A stretch of DNA of 64,000 nt from an uncultured Ilumatobacter sp. (GTDB taxonomy: Bacteria; Actinomycetota; Acidimicrobiia; Acidimicrobiales; Ilumatobacteraceae), in the NCBI GenBank assembly GCA_937905835.1, contig CALCXK010000054.1, positions 4,769 to 68,768 on the forward strand, given 5' to 3'. Made by a program: the position numbers and the translations under genes. The notes under the pieces are model-generated. The model did no database searches and had not been told where the DNA came from. It saw nothing but the letters and a program-made list of their open reading frames with translations. Below, piece by piece: positions 1 through 8,638 of this stretch. Each line of letters begins with the position of its first letter. Within the stretch, counting starts at the first letter, position 1.

Positions 1-357
1 GTCGACGACGCTCACCAACACCTCGGCCGGCTGGTGCGACCCGGCTTCGTGTTCAACACAGGAATTCAGCAACTTCCCGAGATCGAGCGGTATGTACGGG
101 CCATCTTGGCGCGACTCGACGGGTTGGCCGGCACGGTCGAGCGAGATCGCCGTCGGATGGTCGAAGTCGTAGCGATCGAGGCCCGCTACTCGGCGCTGTT
201 GGAACGAATGCCGGCAAGCGAGATGACGCCAGCGATCGCCGCGCTGGCATGGGAGCTCGAAGAGTTGCGCGTCAGCGTGTTTGCTCAGGCGGTCGGTGCC
301 CGTGGCCAGGTGAGTGTGAAGCGGATCTCCACCACGCTGCAACGCCTCGGCGGATAA
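1..357 (+). CDS. hrpA: ATP-dependent RNA helicase HrpA-type, C-terminal end (5' truncated)
   Basis: The reading frame is open from the first base, so only the last 118 residues are in the window. The tail reads LVRPGFVFNTG, then a helical segment, then a closing WELEELRVSVFAQAVG...VSVKRI. This matches the C-terminal DUF3418-type region of HrpA/DEAH helicases, where 'EELRVSLFAQ' and 'VSxKRL' are conserved. The helicase motifs themselves lie outside the window. HrpA proteins are cytoplasmic DEAH-box NTPases acting on RNA or ribosomes. The assignment rests on this tail alone. Confidence 0.72.
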   Translation, partial: VDDAHQHLGRLVRPGFVFNTGIQQLPEIERYVRAILARLDGLAGTVERDRRRMVEVVAIEARYSALLERMPASEMTPAIAALAWELEELRVSVFAQAVGARGQVSVKRISTTLQRLGG

Positions 358-365
358 GACGACAC

Positions 366-378
366 GGTGCCAGGCACC
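366..378. repeat. 13-bp odd palindrome GGTGCCAGGCACC
   Basis: A perfect 6-bp inverted repeat around a single central A lies just after the helicase stop and 26 bp before the M20 start. It has the same build (6 + A + 6) as GGGGTCAGACCCC at 29737-29749. It could be a small dispersed palindromic element or a weak transcript end. There is no T-run. Confidence 0.4.
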
Positions 379-404
379 AGGTTGTCCTCTGCGAGAGTTA
401 CAGG

Positions 405-1787
405 ATGGACGATCGTGAACTCGACCCGCTGACCGCCGGCACCGTTGCACTGTTGCAGACGCTGATTCGCAACGAGTGCGTCAACGACGGTACTGCCGAG
501 TCGGGCCACGAGACCCGCAACGCCGACGTCCTCCAAGGCGTGATCGAAGGGCCCGGTGTGGTTGTTGAGCGGTTCGGGCCGACTGCGGACCGGATGTCGA
601 TCATCGGCCGTATCGAAGGCTCAGACCCGAACGCACCCAGCCTCTGCCTGATGGGCCATACCGACGTCGTGCCGGTCAATCGTGATGGTTGGGACAACGA
701 CCCGTTCGGTGGCGAGTTGATCACATCACCTGACGGCGTTGACGAGGTCTGGGGCCGCGGCGCCGTCGACATGCTCAACCTCACTGCGTCGATGGCCGTC
801 GCCTTCCGCCACTTGGCCGACGACGCTGCTGTCGGCCGATTCAGGCCGACCGGCGACCTCATCTACTTCGGTGTGGCTGACGAGGAAGCCGGGAGCGCAC
901 ATGGTGCCCGCTGGGTGGCAGACAACCACGCCGACTCCATGCGTGCCGACTACGTGCTGACCGAGAACGGGGGTATCCACTCCGGCCCAGCTGAGTCGCC
1001 GTTCATCAGCGTGAACGTCGCAGAAAAGGGTGTGGCCTGGCGTCGACTCATTGTGCGCGGTACGCCGGGCCACGGTTCGACACCGTTCCGTGGCGACAAC
1101 GCACTGGTCAAAGCGGCCGGCGTCATTCAACGGCTTGCCGACTACCGATCGAAACCCCGATTCACTGAACTTTGGCGGACCCGAGTCGACACGCTCGGCC
1201 TCACGCCCGAGTGGGCTGATGCACTGCTTGACGAATCGAAAATCGACGACTTCCTCGACGACCTGCCGGTCCCGAAGCTCGCTGCGTACCTCCATGCCTG
1301 CACGCACACGACGTTCTCGCCGAATCTGCTCGACGGGGGGTTGATGAAGACGAACGTGGTGCCTGACACGGTGCTCATCGAGGTCGACGTGCGCACGCTG
1401 CCGGGTGACGGACCCGACGAGGTCGAGGCGCACCTGCGGAACGCACTCGGTGACCTCGCTGACCATGTTGAGGTTGAGCCGATCATGAACGACGAATCGT
1501 CGATCAGCCAGATCGACACGCCGCTGTGGGACGCGCTGCACCGTGCGGTCAACGTACCGTTCCCAACCGCCACGCTGACGCCGCAGATGATCGTGGGGTT
1601 CACCGATTCGCGGATCTACCGCGAGATGGGTGCGGTTGCTTACGGCGCAGGGCTACTCAGCCCGTCACTTGATTCCAGTGAGTTCGGATCCCGATTCCAC
1701 GGCCACAACGAACGCATCGATGTCGAGTCGTTGGCACTCACGACCCGTTTATGGGATCACGTCTGCCGCGACCTGCTTGCCAAGTAG
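405..1787 (+). CDS. M20 family metallo-hydrolase (peptidase/deacylase)
   Basis: The 460-residue protein has the M20/M28 two-zinc layout. LMGHTDVVPV gives the first metal His/Asp, GRGAVDML the bridging Asp region, and ADEEAG the catalytic Glu pair. The dimerisation-domain segment GTPGHGSTPF and a late FHGHNE metal ligand follow. Relatives hydrolyse N-acyl amino acids or small peptides in the cytoplasm; substrate cannot be read here. The start is ATG 405 because family homology begins there and a longer open frame upstream overlaps the helicase gene. The 3' end overlaps the convergent enoyl-CoA hydratase gene by 31 bp. The M20 subfamily is uncertain. Confidence 0.85.
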   Translation: MDDRELDPLTAGTVALLQTLIRNECVNDGTAESGHETRNADVLQGVIEGPGVVVERFGPTADRMSIIGRIEGSDPNAPSLCLMGHTDVVPVNRDGWDNDPFGGELITSPDGVDEVWGRGAVDMLNLTASMAVAFRHLADDAAVGRFRPTGDLIYFGVADEEAGSAHGARWVADNHADSMRADYVLTENGGIHSGPAESPFISVNVAEKGVAWRRLIVRGTPGHGSTPFRGDNALVKAAGVIQRLADYRSKPRFTELWRTRVDTLGLTPEWADALLDESKIDDFLDDLPVPKLAAYLHACTHTTFSPNLLDGGLMKTNVVPDTVLIEVDVRTLPGDGPDEVEAHLRNALGDLADHVEVEPIMNDESSISQIDTPLWDALHRAVNVPFPTATLTPQMIVGFTDSRIYREMGAVAYGAGLLSPSLDSSEFGSRFHGHNERIDVESLALTTRLWDHVCRDLLAK

Positions 1788-2536
1788 CGGCGCGCAGCGT
1801 CTTTCGCTTCGGGGTCGGCCATTGCGGCCCCGAGCAGGTCGGCGTCGCTCCATGCGCCGCCAGTTGCCGCCATGTTCTCGAGTACGACGTTGACCTGGCG
1901 CTTGGTCGCACGCACAACCGACGGCGCCTTATTCGCGATCGAGGTGGCGAGTTCGTCGACAGCCGACTCGAGGTCTGAGCGTGGGACGACCCGGTTAAGA
2001 AAGCCGATCGAACGGGCCTCCTCGGCATCGAACGGTCGGCAGGTGAGGACCAGTTCGCGCGTGATCGCAGGGCCGATCTCACGGACGAGACGCGGGATGC
2101 CGCCCCAGGCGAGCGGAATGCCGAGGTCGACCTCGGGAATCGAAAAGACCGTGTCGTCGGCCGCAATTCGGAGGTCACACACACCGGCCAAGACAACCCC
2201 GCCACCGACGCAAGGCCCCTTGATCGCAGCGATCGACAAGGCAGACATTCGCTCCATCGCCTCGGCCATCAGCCGACCGAGGTCGGCCTGTTCTCGCGGT
2301 GATACCCCGCTTTCACCGTGGCCCGCGAACTCCCGGAGATCGAAACCCGATGAGAAGGCGCGACCCTCACCCGTGACGATGACGACGACGGCGTCGGTCG
2401 TGTCAAACCAGGCGGCGGCCTGGGCGATTTCGGCGAGCGGTACGACGCCCAGTGGGTTGAGTTGCTTGGGCTGGGTGAGTGTCAGTCGGCCAATCCGGTC
2501 GGCGACTTCGGCGCGCAGGGTCGTGAACTCAGGCAT
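1757..2536 (-). CDS. Enoyl-CoA hydratase/isomerase family protein
   Basis: A 259-residue crotonase-fold protein. It has the oxyanion-hole segment around GRAFSSGFDLREF and a second glycine-rich segment, IKGPCVGGGVVLAGVCDLRIA. IPEVDLGIPLAWGGIPRL then places a glutamate at one usual catalytic position. The family hydrates or isomerises acyl-CoA thioesters, typically in fatty-acid or branched-chain degradation. ATG 2536 (MPEFTTL) is preferred over the in-frame start 15 bp upstream because crotonase homology begins right after it. It runs convergently into the M20 gene. Substrate unknown. Confidence 0.85.
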   Translation of the reverse strand: MPEFTTLRAEVADRIGRLTLTQPKQLNPLGVVPLAEIAQAAAWFDTTDAVVVIVTGEGRAFSSGFDLREFAGHGESGVSPREQADLGRLMAEAMERMSALSIAAIKGPCVGGGVVLAGVCDLRIAADDTVFSIPEVDLGIPLAWGGIPRLVREIGPAITRELVLTCRPFDAEEARSIGFLNRVVPRSDLESAVDELATSIANKAPSVVRATKRQVNVVLENMAATGGAWSDADLLGAAMADPEAKDAARRYLASRSRQT

Positions 2537-2643
2537 CGCCGATGTTCGCACACACCCGGTGCCACGATGCGACCAGACCGCGTGCTGATCACGGGAAAGC
2601 AGCAGAACAGCAGGGTCGATGTGCTGTGCCTGTCACGCCGAGG

Positions 2644-3549
2644 TCAGTCTCTTTGGTAGCGACCGGGCGCAACTTCTTTGGCTTCGCCTCGTTTGAGCAT
2701 CCGGGCAACGTGCATTTCGGCGCTACGCGTCTCGACCGAGTCGGCAAACGAGTGCTCGACGTGCGGGCGGTAGATGAATCGGTGCGCTCGCATGTCGTCG
2801 ATTGTCTTCGGCTCGGTGAGGAAGTCGAGCATTGCGTCGTGGCGGCTGCCGATCACTGCGGTGAAGGCGTCGACCATCTCGACGAAGGTCTCGCGCCCTT
2901 CGATCACTCCCTTGTGATGGAACGTGACGTAAAAGTCGGCTTCTTCATCGCGCACCTTGGCGAGGCTGGCCTCGAAGTCCTCGAGGTCGCTCCATACGTC
3001 GCCGTAGTACGGGCCAAAGCCGGTGAGGTCGATGTCCGACAGGAAGAACACGCCGTCCATTCGGAAGCCGCTGTGACCTCGCGTGTGGCCGGGCAAGTGA
3101 ACCGCTTCGACCTTTGTGCCGCCACCGAGGTCGAACACGTGACCGGCGGTGAAGCCCTGAGCGTCTGGTCGGGGCGTGTAGTGGAACTCGTCGAGGACGA
3201 GCGCCGAGAACGTGTCACGGGCTTCGCCGGTCAACCCGTAGACCTCCATGAGCCCGTCGATGCTCTGGGCACCGACCAAGTCGGCTTCGTGGATGTGAAG
3301 ACGCGAGTCGGCGAAGAACCCGTTGCCACACATGTGGTCTTCGTGGCTGTGTGAGTTGATAACGGCATCGATCGCGACAGGTGCGCCACCTTTGGCAACC
3401 ACGGTGGTCGACGGATCGATCAACACGGTTTCGCCAGCTCCTCGCACGAGCAGCGAGTTCCCCGATGGGTAGGCCCCATTGTTCTCACCGACCAGCACGC
3501 TGACCGTGTTGGTTAATTGTCGTTCTCCGTCGCCCCAGTCAGTGATCAC
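2644..3549 (-). CDS. Metallo-beta-lactamase-fold hydrolase
   Basis: The 301-residue protein carries the metal motif HSHEDH (HxHxDH) followed by CGNGFF. LPGHTRGHSGF supplies the next metal histidine and SDIDLTGFGPYYGD the later Asp. A C-terminal helical part follows, as in glyoxalase II-like hydrolases. There is no signal peptide, so it is probably cytoplasmic. Proteins of this type hydrolyse thioesters, lactones or phosphodiesters, and nothing here fixes the substrate. It is read in the same direction as the enoyl-CoA hydratase gene, about 110 bp upstream of it. Confidence 0.85.
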   Translation of the reverse strand: MITDWGDGERQLTNTVSVLVGENNGAYPSGNSLLVRGAGETVLIDPSTTVVAKGGAPVAIDAVINSHSHEDHMCGNGFFADSRLHIHEADLVGAQSIDGLMEVYGLTGEARDTFSALVLDEFHYTPRPDAQGFTAGHVFDLGGGTKVEAVHLPGHTRGHSGFRMDGVFFLSDIDLTGFGPYYGDVWSDLEDFEASLAKVRDEEADFYVTFHHKGVIEGRETFVEMVDAFTAVIGSRHDAMLDFLTEPKTIDDMRAHRFIYRPHVEHSFADSVETRSAEMHVARMLKRGEAKEVAPGRYQRD

Positions 3550-3592
3550 GCCAGCGAAACTACAACGTCTCGCGTCGCTGCAGCCTTGTCGG

Positions 3593-4009
3593 TCAGTTGG
3601 CGGGCTTGAGGTTGAGTGACGCCGAGTTCATGCAGAATCGGTCGCCGGTCGGTGCCGGGCCATCGGGGAAGACGTGCCCGAGGTGCGCGCCGCACTTGGC
3701 GCAGACAGTCTCGGTTCGGGTCATTCCGTGGGAAGTGTCGGTGCGGTTTTTTATCTTGGACGCGTCGAGTGGCTGAGAGAAGCTCGGCCAGCCGCAGCCT
3801 GCGTCGTACTTCGTCTCGGACGAGAACAGCTCGGCGTCACAGACGATGCAGTGATAGGTGCCGTTGTCGGTGGTGTCGTGGTAGATGCCAGTAAACGGAC
3901 GCTCGGTTCCGGCGTGCTGGGTGACCTGGTATTGCTCGGGCGTCAGCCGATCGCGAAGCTCCGCGTCGGACGGGAATGCGGCTGTGTCGTTCTGCTCGTT
4001 CTCGGCCAT
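3593..4009 (-). CDS. msrB: Peptide-methionine (R)-S-oxide reductase MsrB
   Basis: The 138-residue protein is of normal MsrB length. Two CxxC pairs, CIVC and CAKC, form the structural zinc site. GCGWPSF and HLGHVFPDGP are family signatures, and the C-terminal RFCMNSASL holds the catalytic cysteine. It repairs methionine R-sulfoxide in proteins in the cytoplasm using thioredoxin. The start MAENEQ at 4009 was chosen because the nine upstream codons are not family-like. It stands alone, with a roughly 360-bp gap behind its start. Confidence 0.95.
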   Translation of the reverse strand: MAENEQNDTAAFPSDAELRDRLTPEQYQVTQHAGTERPFTGIYHDTTDNGTYHCIVCDAELFSSETKYDAGCGWPSFSQPLDASKIKNRTDTSHGMTRTETVCAKCGAHLGHVFPDGPAPTGDRFCMNSASLNLKPAN

Positions 4010-4367
4010 GGCTCCATGCTGCCAAGTCCCGGGCACGGCCGCAGCATCCGGATCTGAGTTTCGCGGTTGTTGCGTTGGATGTTCGCGCTTGGTTACTCAC
4101 CTTTCGCTCTGGGTTACGGCTCTCTTTGCAGCCGACTTGTGACTGTCACTACCGTCGTGTTCGTCGGTCACGCATTCGACCAGCTCACCAGCGTCGACAT
4201 CTCGAATGATCCTGCGAGCGACGAGCACTCGCAAGACCGGGTCGTGTTCGGCTTGGTCGAGGGAGAAAGCAGTGCTGGCAAGTCCAGCGTCAGGTGGACA
4301 CACCTGCTGCCGCCCATCTCGTCGTGTTGAGGGAAACCGGCGTCGGATTCGGGAAAGCTGGAGGGAC
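4010..4367. other. Gap of about 360 bp without a confident gene
   Basis: Between msrB and the SnoaL-like gene I find only weak frames. The best is a GTG-started 68-codon frame on the minus strand (4097-4303) with no recognisable motif and no clear ribosome-binding site. It probably holds the msrB promoter. I see no RNA gene or repeat. Confidence 0.5.
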
Positions 4368-4766
4368 TCAGAGATCGGTTTGGTTGGTTTGGCGAAGGAA
4401 GGTGAGCGAGTCCCAGGTGTCGACCCGCTTGGTGATCACATCGTCGCGAACGCTGAACCACATGACGCCGGGGATGTCGAAGGCTGTGCCCTCGTACGTG
4501 GCCGTAAAGCGATACCTCACGACCACCTCGGTCACTGACAGACGCTGCTGTTCGACGATGTCGTCGATCGAGTACGCGCGGTCGGCGAATGCGGCAAGAA
4601 AGTGCGGGAGCCGCCGCCGGTACTCCTCGCGGCCGAAACAGCCGGAACCGAGTGCGCTGTCGTGGACGTTCCGGAAGCCTTCGGCAACGAAGCTGGCTGT
4701 GTAGTCCGGATCGTTTCGTGTGAATGAACGCAGAAAACCGGTCACGACATCAATCGGTGAACTCAT
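4368..4766 (-). CDS. SnoaL/NTF2-like domain protein
   Basis: The 132-residue protein has the size and build of an NTF2-like cone fold. An N-terminal helix (VVTGFLRSFTRNDPDYTASFVAEG) with a body typical of 'ketosteroid isomerase-like' proteins is followed by beta strands ending RVDTWDSLTFL. Members are small enzymes or ligand-binding proteins of varied function. ATG 4766 starts the domain; the longer upstream frame crosses the divergent small gene at 4834. Function unknown. Confidence 0.7.
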   Translation of the reverse strand: MSSPIDVVTGFLRSFTRNDPDYTASFVAEGFRNVHDSALGSGCFGREEYRRRLPHFLAAFADRAYSIDDIVEQQRLSVTEVVVRYRFTATYEGTAFDIPGVMWFSVRDDVITKRVDTWDSLTFLRQTNQTDL

Positions 4767-4833
4767 GGCCTGACGACCGTACTTCTGGTCGAACTGTGAT
4801 CCAATGTGACGGTGGCACAGGGCATCGACACCG

Positions 4834-5034
4834 GTGACAATTCGATTGAACCGAATACGTCGCCATGGACTGATCGCCGTTGCCGCGTTGGCGGGCCTTG
4901 TCGGGATTACCGCTGCGCTGCTACGCAGCAACAATAATTCTGATTCGTCTGCCAATGCAGACCCGCTCGGCACGCTTGTTCCGGGAACCGATCCCAATGA
5001 TGGTGCAGCCGGCCGAGGGGGAGCCAGTGGGTGA
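4834..5034 (+). CDS. Small single-pass membrane protein (hypothetical)
   Basis: A GTG-started frame of 66 codons. It has a basic start (RLNRIRRHG), a hydrophobic stretch of about 18 residues (LIAVAALAGLVGITAALL), then a polar Ser/Asn/Asp/Gly-rich tail. This is the layout of an N-in membrane anchor or uncleaved signal peptide. The stop overlaps a GTG start of a second short frame (GTGA at 5031-5034), as in coupled genes. I recognise no family. It could be the front of a broken gene. Confidence 0.4.
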   Translation: MTIRLNRIRRHGLIAVAALAGLVGITAALLRSNNNSDSSANADPLGTLVPGTDPNDGAAGRGGASG

Positions 5035-5303
5035 CGGGGACCGTGGTCGAAATAGATGCCGTTGTGAACCCGCAGCTTGTGGGCGAGACGATTCAGGTGT
5101 TTCCCGATGGCAAGTTCCTCCGGTTCCTTGCTCTATCGACGTCACTTCTCCTGAAATGGAGACCTTTTCCCATCACCGGTGCGGAGGAATGGTCTCCATT
5201 TCGGAAGATTTTGATCAGGCGCGGGGGAGGAGACCATCGAGCGCGGCTTCAGCAGCCGACATGTCGGCGCGATCTTCGTGGACCAGCCGGGTCAGATTGC
5301 TGA
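5031..5303 (+). CDS. Possible short or broken ORF downstream of the small membrane protein
   Basis: The first ~38 codons (VTGTVVEIDAVVNPQ onward) look protein-like. After that the frame runs through a long inverted repeat (5153-5202) and then across the 3' end of the convergent surE gene, where it is clearly not real coding. It may be a truncated gene whose end was replaced by the inverted repeat, or no gene at all. Confidence 0.2.
   Translation: MTGTVVEIDAVVNPQLVGETIQVFPDGKFLRFLALSTSLLLKWRPFPITGAEEWSPFRKILIRRGGGDHRARLQQPTCRRDLRGPAGSDC
5153..5202. repeat. 12-bp perfect inverted repeat, 26-nt loop, 3' of surE
   Basis: GAAATGGAGACC at 5153-5164 is repeated inverted as GGTCTCCATTTC at 5191-5202, and wobble pairing extends it by two more pairs. 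It begins 13 bp beyond the surE stop. No T-run follows on either strand, so it is either a non-canonical transcript end or a small palindromic element. Confidence 0.6.
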
Positions 5304-6057
5304 CCGACACATAACCGGCTTCGACTGCACCGCCATCGGTGTCTTCGGGGAGCACGTTGACCTTTTGGCCCCAGTCCATCACGACGCTGAATGCCCCTTC
5401 GTCGCCCTCAACGGGTTCGAGGGTGGCGTCGTTGACCGTCCGTGGTGGCAGGTTGCCGACATCGGTGTGGCGCCAGCCGAGCATCTCCGAGACAGGACGA
5501 TCAGGGACGTTGATGTTGACGACCACGGGCTCGGTCGGCATGTTGTCGACCAGGCCTTGCACGTAGGTGCGCGCAATATCGGCGGAGGCTTGCCAGTCGA
5601 GTTGATCGACCAACTGGTTCCACACCTGGCCTTCGACGCCGTAGCCCGTGACTGCCTGGCTGAATGCAACACCGGAAATCTTGCCGTTGCGGGCGGTGAG
5701 CGCAGCGCCAACCGTTCCCGAGTGGTACACCGCGCGGCCGACGTTTGCGCCCGGGTTGATACCGGAAATGACCAAGTCGAATGGACCGCCGAATGCGCCG
5801 AGCCGGGCGAACATCACGCAAAGCGCAGGTGCTCCGGTGACCGACCACGAGGCTGCCGCTGACACAGGAATGTCGACCCGCCGGATGACCGGGGTGATCT
5901 CGTGAAGAGCGCCGAGTGCGGCGCCGGCACCGGAGTACTCCGAGTCCGGTGCAGCGACAACGATCTCGTGACCGCCCTCGAGGTCACACATGGCGTTTGC
6001 CAGCGCGTGGAGCCCGGGGGCGTGAATTCCGTCGTCGTTCGTCACCAAGATCCGCAT
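5215..6057 (-). CDS. surE: 5'/3'-nucleotidase SurE
   Basis: The 280-residue protein starts MRILVTNDDGIHAPG, the SurE hallmark with the metal-binding Asp pair. It continues with APDSEYSGAG (third ligand region) and VISGINPGANVGRAVYHSGTVGAA, also diagnostic. SurE removes phosphate from nucleoside monophosphates in the cytoplasm and is linked to stationary-phase survival. The start at 6057 was chosen because ten upstream codons precede the conserved N-terminus. It is slightly longer than typical SurE (~250). No partner genes adjoin it. Confidence 0.95.
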   Translation of the reverse strand: MRILVTNDDGIHAPGLHALANAMCDLEGGHEIVVAAPDSEYSGAGAALGALHEITPVIRRVDIPVSAAASWSVTGAPALCVMFARLGAFGGPFDLVISGINPGANVGRAVYHSGTVGAALTARNGKISGVAFSQAVTGYGVEGQVWNQLVDQLDWQASADIARTYVQGLVDNMPTEPVVVNINVPDRPVSEMLGWRHTDVGNLPPRTVNDATLEPVEGDEGAFSVVMDWGQKVNVLPEDTDGGAVEAGYVSVSNLTRLVHEDRADMSAAEAALDGLLPRA

Positions 6058-6142
6058 CGGTGCATCCTGGCACGTGTCGACCGCCACGCCCGATCCGGTC
6101 TTGGTTTCGTCGATTGTCGGTCCGTTGGCGGCTGGCGCCCCG

Positions 6143-7147
6143 TCAACTCGTCGAGTTGGGCGGAGCGATGTCAGCCGGAGTGACGGCGCTGCTCGGAGTC
6201 GTTGCGGTCGGTCGTTGACTCGCCCACGTAAACAAGGAGAGGCCGACCACGACCAAGATCATGCCGACGATCTGCGGTGGGCGGACCGACTCGCCGAGGA
6301 CCACGAAACCCCAGAAAACCGAGAGTGCTGGTTGGCCTGTCTGGATGATGCTGATGGTTGCAACCGGAAGGTGGCGCTGCGCAAAAATGATGCAGCCATG
6401 GGCCAACATGCCGGTCACGAGTGTGAGGAGCGCCACGACAAACCAGCCGCGAGCCGACAACGAGAATAGGCCGGTACCGGCGATCGACGCAGCGATCGGC
6501 CCAGCAGTGATGAGGCTCAACGGCATCATGCAGGCCATGAAATCAAGCACATCAACGCCGCGTGTGCGGGCTCGCTTCGAAGTCAGCATGTAGCTCGTCC
6601 AGGTGCCGATCACAAGGACCATGAGGAGGTTGCCGCCGAGTGTCGCCTCGCCACCCTTGGGCCCGAACGTGAGGACCAGCGAAATGCCGACGACCGAGAT
6701 CAGTCCGAATTTGAGTGCACCCCAGTTCGGTCGCTCGCCGAAGAACGCTGCGCCGGCGGGGAGGAGCGCCAGTGGAGTGAGGGTGGTGATGAACTCGGCG
6801 TGCGCAATGCTCGTCCGAGTGATCGCCGTGAAAAAAATCGCGATGTTCAGCCCGAAGAACAGGCCGGACGGAAGGACCAGTTTCCATGTCTCGCGCGATG
6901 GCAGCGGGCGACCGGTGCGTTTCCGGGCAATGAGCACGATGATCCACCAGCCGACGACGGCGCCGATCATTCGCCAAAATGCCACCACCGACCCGGTCGA
7001 CACGGACCACTTGATCGCCGCCGAACTGATCGAGAAGCTGACGACGGCGAGGCCGACCGCGAGGAAACCGATCGATCTCAGCCGGGCCGGGTTCGAGGTT
7101 GGGTTGGCGGACAGGTCGGGGGACAGACTCGCTGCGGTGCTGCTCAC
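6143..7147 (-). CDS. EamA/DMT family transporter
   Basis: The 334-residue membrane protein has about ten hydrophobic segments arranged as two five-helix EamA repeats. The first runs from SIGFLAVGLAVVSF, and the second ends with SVFWGFVVLGESVRPPQIVGMILVVVGL, the conserved 'E' helix region. DMT transporters export or exchange metabolites across the inner membrane; the substrate is unknown. The start is GTG 7147, overlapping the upstream gene's TGA (GTGA), which implies translational coupling. A frame continues further upstream only inside that gene. Confidence 0.88.
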   Translation of the reverse strand: MSSTAASLSPDLSANPTSNPARLRSIGFLAVGLAVVSFSISSAAIKWSVSTGSVVAFWRMIGAVVGWWIIVLIARKRTGRPLPSRETWKLVLPSGLFFGLNIAIFFTAITRTSIAHAEFITTLTPLALLPAGAAFFGERPNWGALKFGLISVVGISLVLTFGPKGGEATLGGNLLMVLVIGTWTSYMLTSKRARTRGVDVLDFMACMMPLSLITAGPIAASIAGTGLFSLSARGWFVVALLTLVTGMLAHGCIIFAQRHLPVATISIIQTGQPALSVFWGFVVLGESVRPPQIVGMILVVVGLSLFTWASQRPTATTPSSAVTPADIAPPNSTS

Positions 7148-7866
7148 CAGTTGGGCAGGTCGAGCCAGGCGTCGGCTGCAGATGCATCGCCGACGATGTC
7201 GAGTTCGGAACGGTCGATACGGCCCATCAGTAACAGCCAAATGTTGGCGGCAGTTCCACGAATCGCAGCGTCGCCCTTGTCGTGAACGGGCAGCATCCTG
7301 TACGTGCCGTTCTCGTTCCACACCAGCCATTCGCCATCGACGTCGGTGCAGTGGACGTGCAGGCTGACGGTTGGCGGCTCCACCTCGGCGCGGCTGATCG
7401 CGCGTGGAAGGCCCAACTCAAAGTACTCCTGAATTCCTTCCCTCGATAATTCGGAGTCGAGCAGTGCTTGGACACCAATCGCAGTCTGGGCGTCCCACCG
7501 GTGCATGGCAGTTTCGAGCGCTTGTCGACGCGCCCACACCCACACCTGCTGTTCGAACGGGAACGGGTGCCACGTGGGATCGTTGGGCGCGGCGTTGCTG
7601 AGCGCGTTGATCAGGGCGGTCGCACCGTCGACGATCCAGACCGACAAGTTGTCGTCAGAACTTGGCCCAAAGTCGATTTCTCTCCCCGGGGCTTCGCCAT
7701 TCAGAACAGCATGGGTGGCCCAACGCTGGACCCAACCAGTGTGTTCAAGCAGCTTGGTGAGGTCCCATCCGGGGCATGCTGCGACCGGGGCTGCGGCGTC
7801 GCCGGTGCGGATGGCAGCCGACAGTAGGTCGGCGTCGGCGCGGAGTGCGGTCAAGTAGACGCTCAT
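7144..7866 (-). CDS. Maleylpyruvate isomerase N-terminal (DinB-like) domain protein
   Basis: The 240-residue protein has the mycothiol-dependent maleylpyruvate isomerase N-terminal four-helix fold: ACPGWDLTKLLEHTGWVQRWA, then LETAMHRWDAQTA. The His/Trp pattern matches the 'TIGR03083-type' actinobacterial proteins, which usually act as mycothiol S-transferases or detoxification enzymes. A C-terminal SCP2-like part is suggested by VSLHVHCTDVDGEWLV. ATG 7866 is preferred; a GTG ten codons upstream is the alternative. It is coupled to the EamA gene by GTGA overlap. Confidence 0.75.
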   Translation of the reverse strand: MSVYLTALRADADLLSAAIRTGDAAAPVAACPGWDLTKLLEHTGWVQRWATHAVLNGEAPGREIDFGPSSDDNLSVWIVDGATALINALSNAAPNDPTWHPFPFEQQVWVWARRQALETAMHRWDAQTAIGVQALLDSELSREGIQEYFELGLPRAISRAEVEPPTVSLHVHCTDVDGEWLVWNENGTYRMLPVHDKGDAAIRGTAANIWLLLMGRIDRSELDIVGDASAADAWLDLPNW

Positions 7867-7919
7867 GTCGTTGGTCCCGGGTCTGCTTGTGCTCACAAGC
7901 CTGACGGTAGCCTTTCATT

Positions 7920-8564
7920 ATGAGCTCACTCGAAGCACTCGCATCAGATTCTGGTAGCGCCAACGCCAGCGAGCCGATCGTCACAGTGACGCCCGAAGCG
8001 CTTGAGCATCTCACTGAGTTGCGTGACGAAGAAGCTGACGGCGAACAGCTCGGTCTGCGCCTCGGTCTGGCCTCGGCGCCTGGTGAAGACTTCCGGTACG
8101 ACCTGTCGTTCGAAGAGTTCCTGAAGGCTGCATTCGACGACGAAGTGCGCACCCACGAGGGCCTCAAGATCATTATCCCTGGCAGCGATGTTGCGGTGAT
8201 GACCGGTGCCACGCTCGACTACACCGTCACGCAGGGGCTTGTGATTCGCAACCCGAATAAGCCCGAAGCGCCGAGCATCGAGGGCCTCACCAGCGACGAC
8301 GAACTGTCGGCTGAAATTGAAGCGCTCGTGTCAGGCGAAGTGAACCCGGCGCTCGCTGCGCATGGTGGCTTCGTCACCTACGTCGGCCACGACAGCGAGG
8401 GCACCGCATTCCTCACGATGGGCGGCGGCTGCCACGGTTGCTCGATGAGCAAGATGACGATGCTCGATGGCGTACAGACGATGCTCGTCGATGCGTTGCC
8501 GGCGATCGAGCGGGTCAAGGACCTCACCGATCACGCCACCGGCTCCAACCCCTTCTACACCTGA
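7920..8564 (+). CDS. NifU/NfuA-type Fe-S cluster carrier protein
   Basis: A 214-residue protein. Residues ~20-110 look like a HesB/A-type domain without the usual cysteine triad (VTVTPEALEHLTELRDEE...TGATLDYTV). The C-terminal NifU domain carries GGGCHGCSMSKMTM, the CxxC that binds a [4Fe-4S] cluster between two subunits. NfuA-type proteins deliver Fe-S clusters to target enzymes in the cytoplasm. It is transcribed divergently from the DinB-like gene and stands alone. Confidence 0.9.
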   Translation: MSSLEALASDSGSANASEPIVTVTPEALEHLTELRDEEADGEQLGLRLGLASAPGEDFRYDLSFEEFLKAAFDDEVRTHEGLKIIIPGSDVAVMTGATLDYTVTQGLVIRNPNKPEAPSIEGLTSDDELSAEIEALVSGEVNPALAAHGGFVTYVGHDSEGTAFLTMGGGCHGCSMSKMTMLDGVQTMLVDALPAIERVKDLTDHATGSNPFYT

Positions 8565-8638
8565 GCTGAAAGCAACTCGGGTGAGCGCCCGGCTCCAAAC
8601 AGCGCAGCTTCGTGATGTTTCTGCACGTGGTGTTCGCC

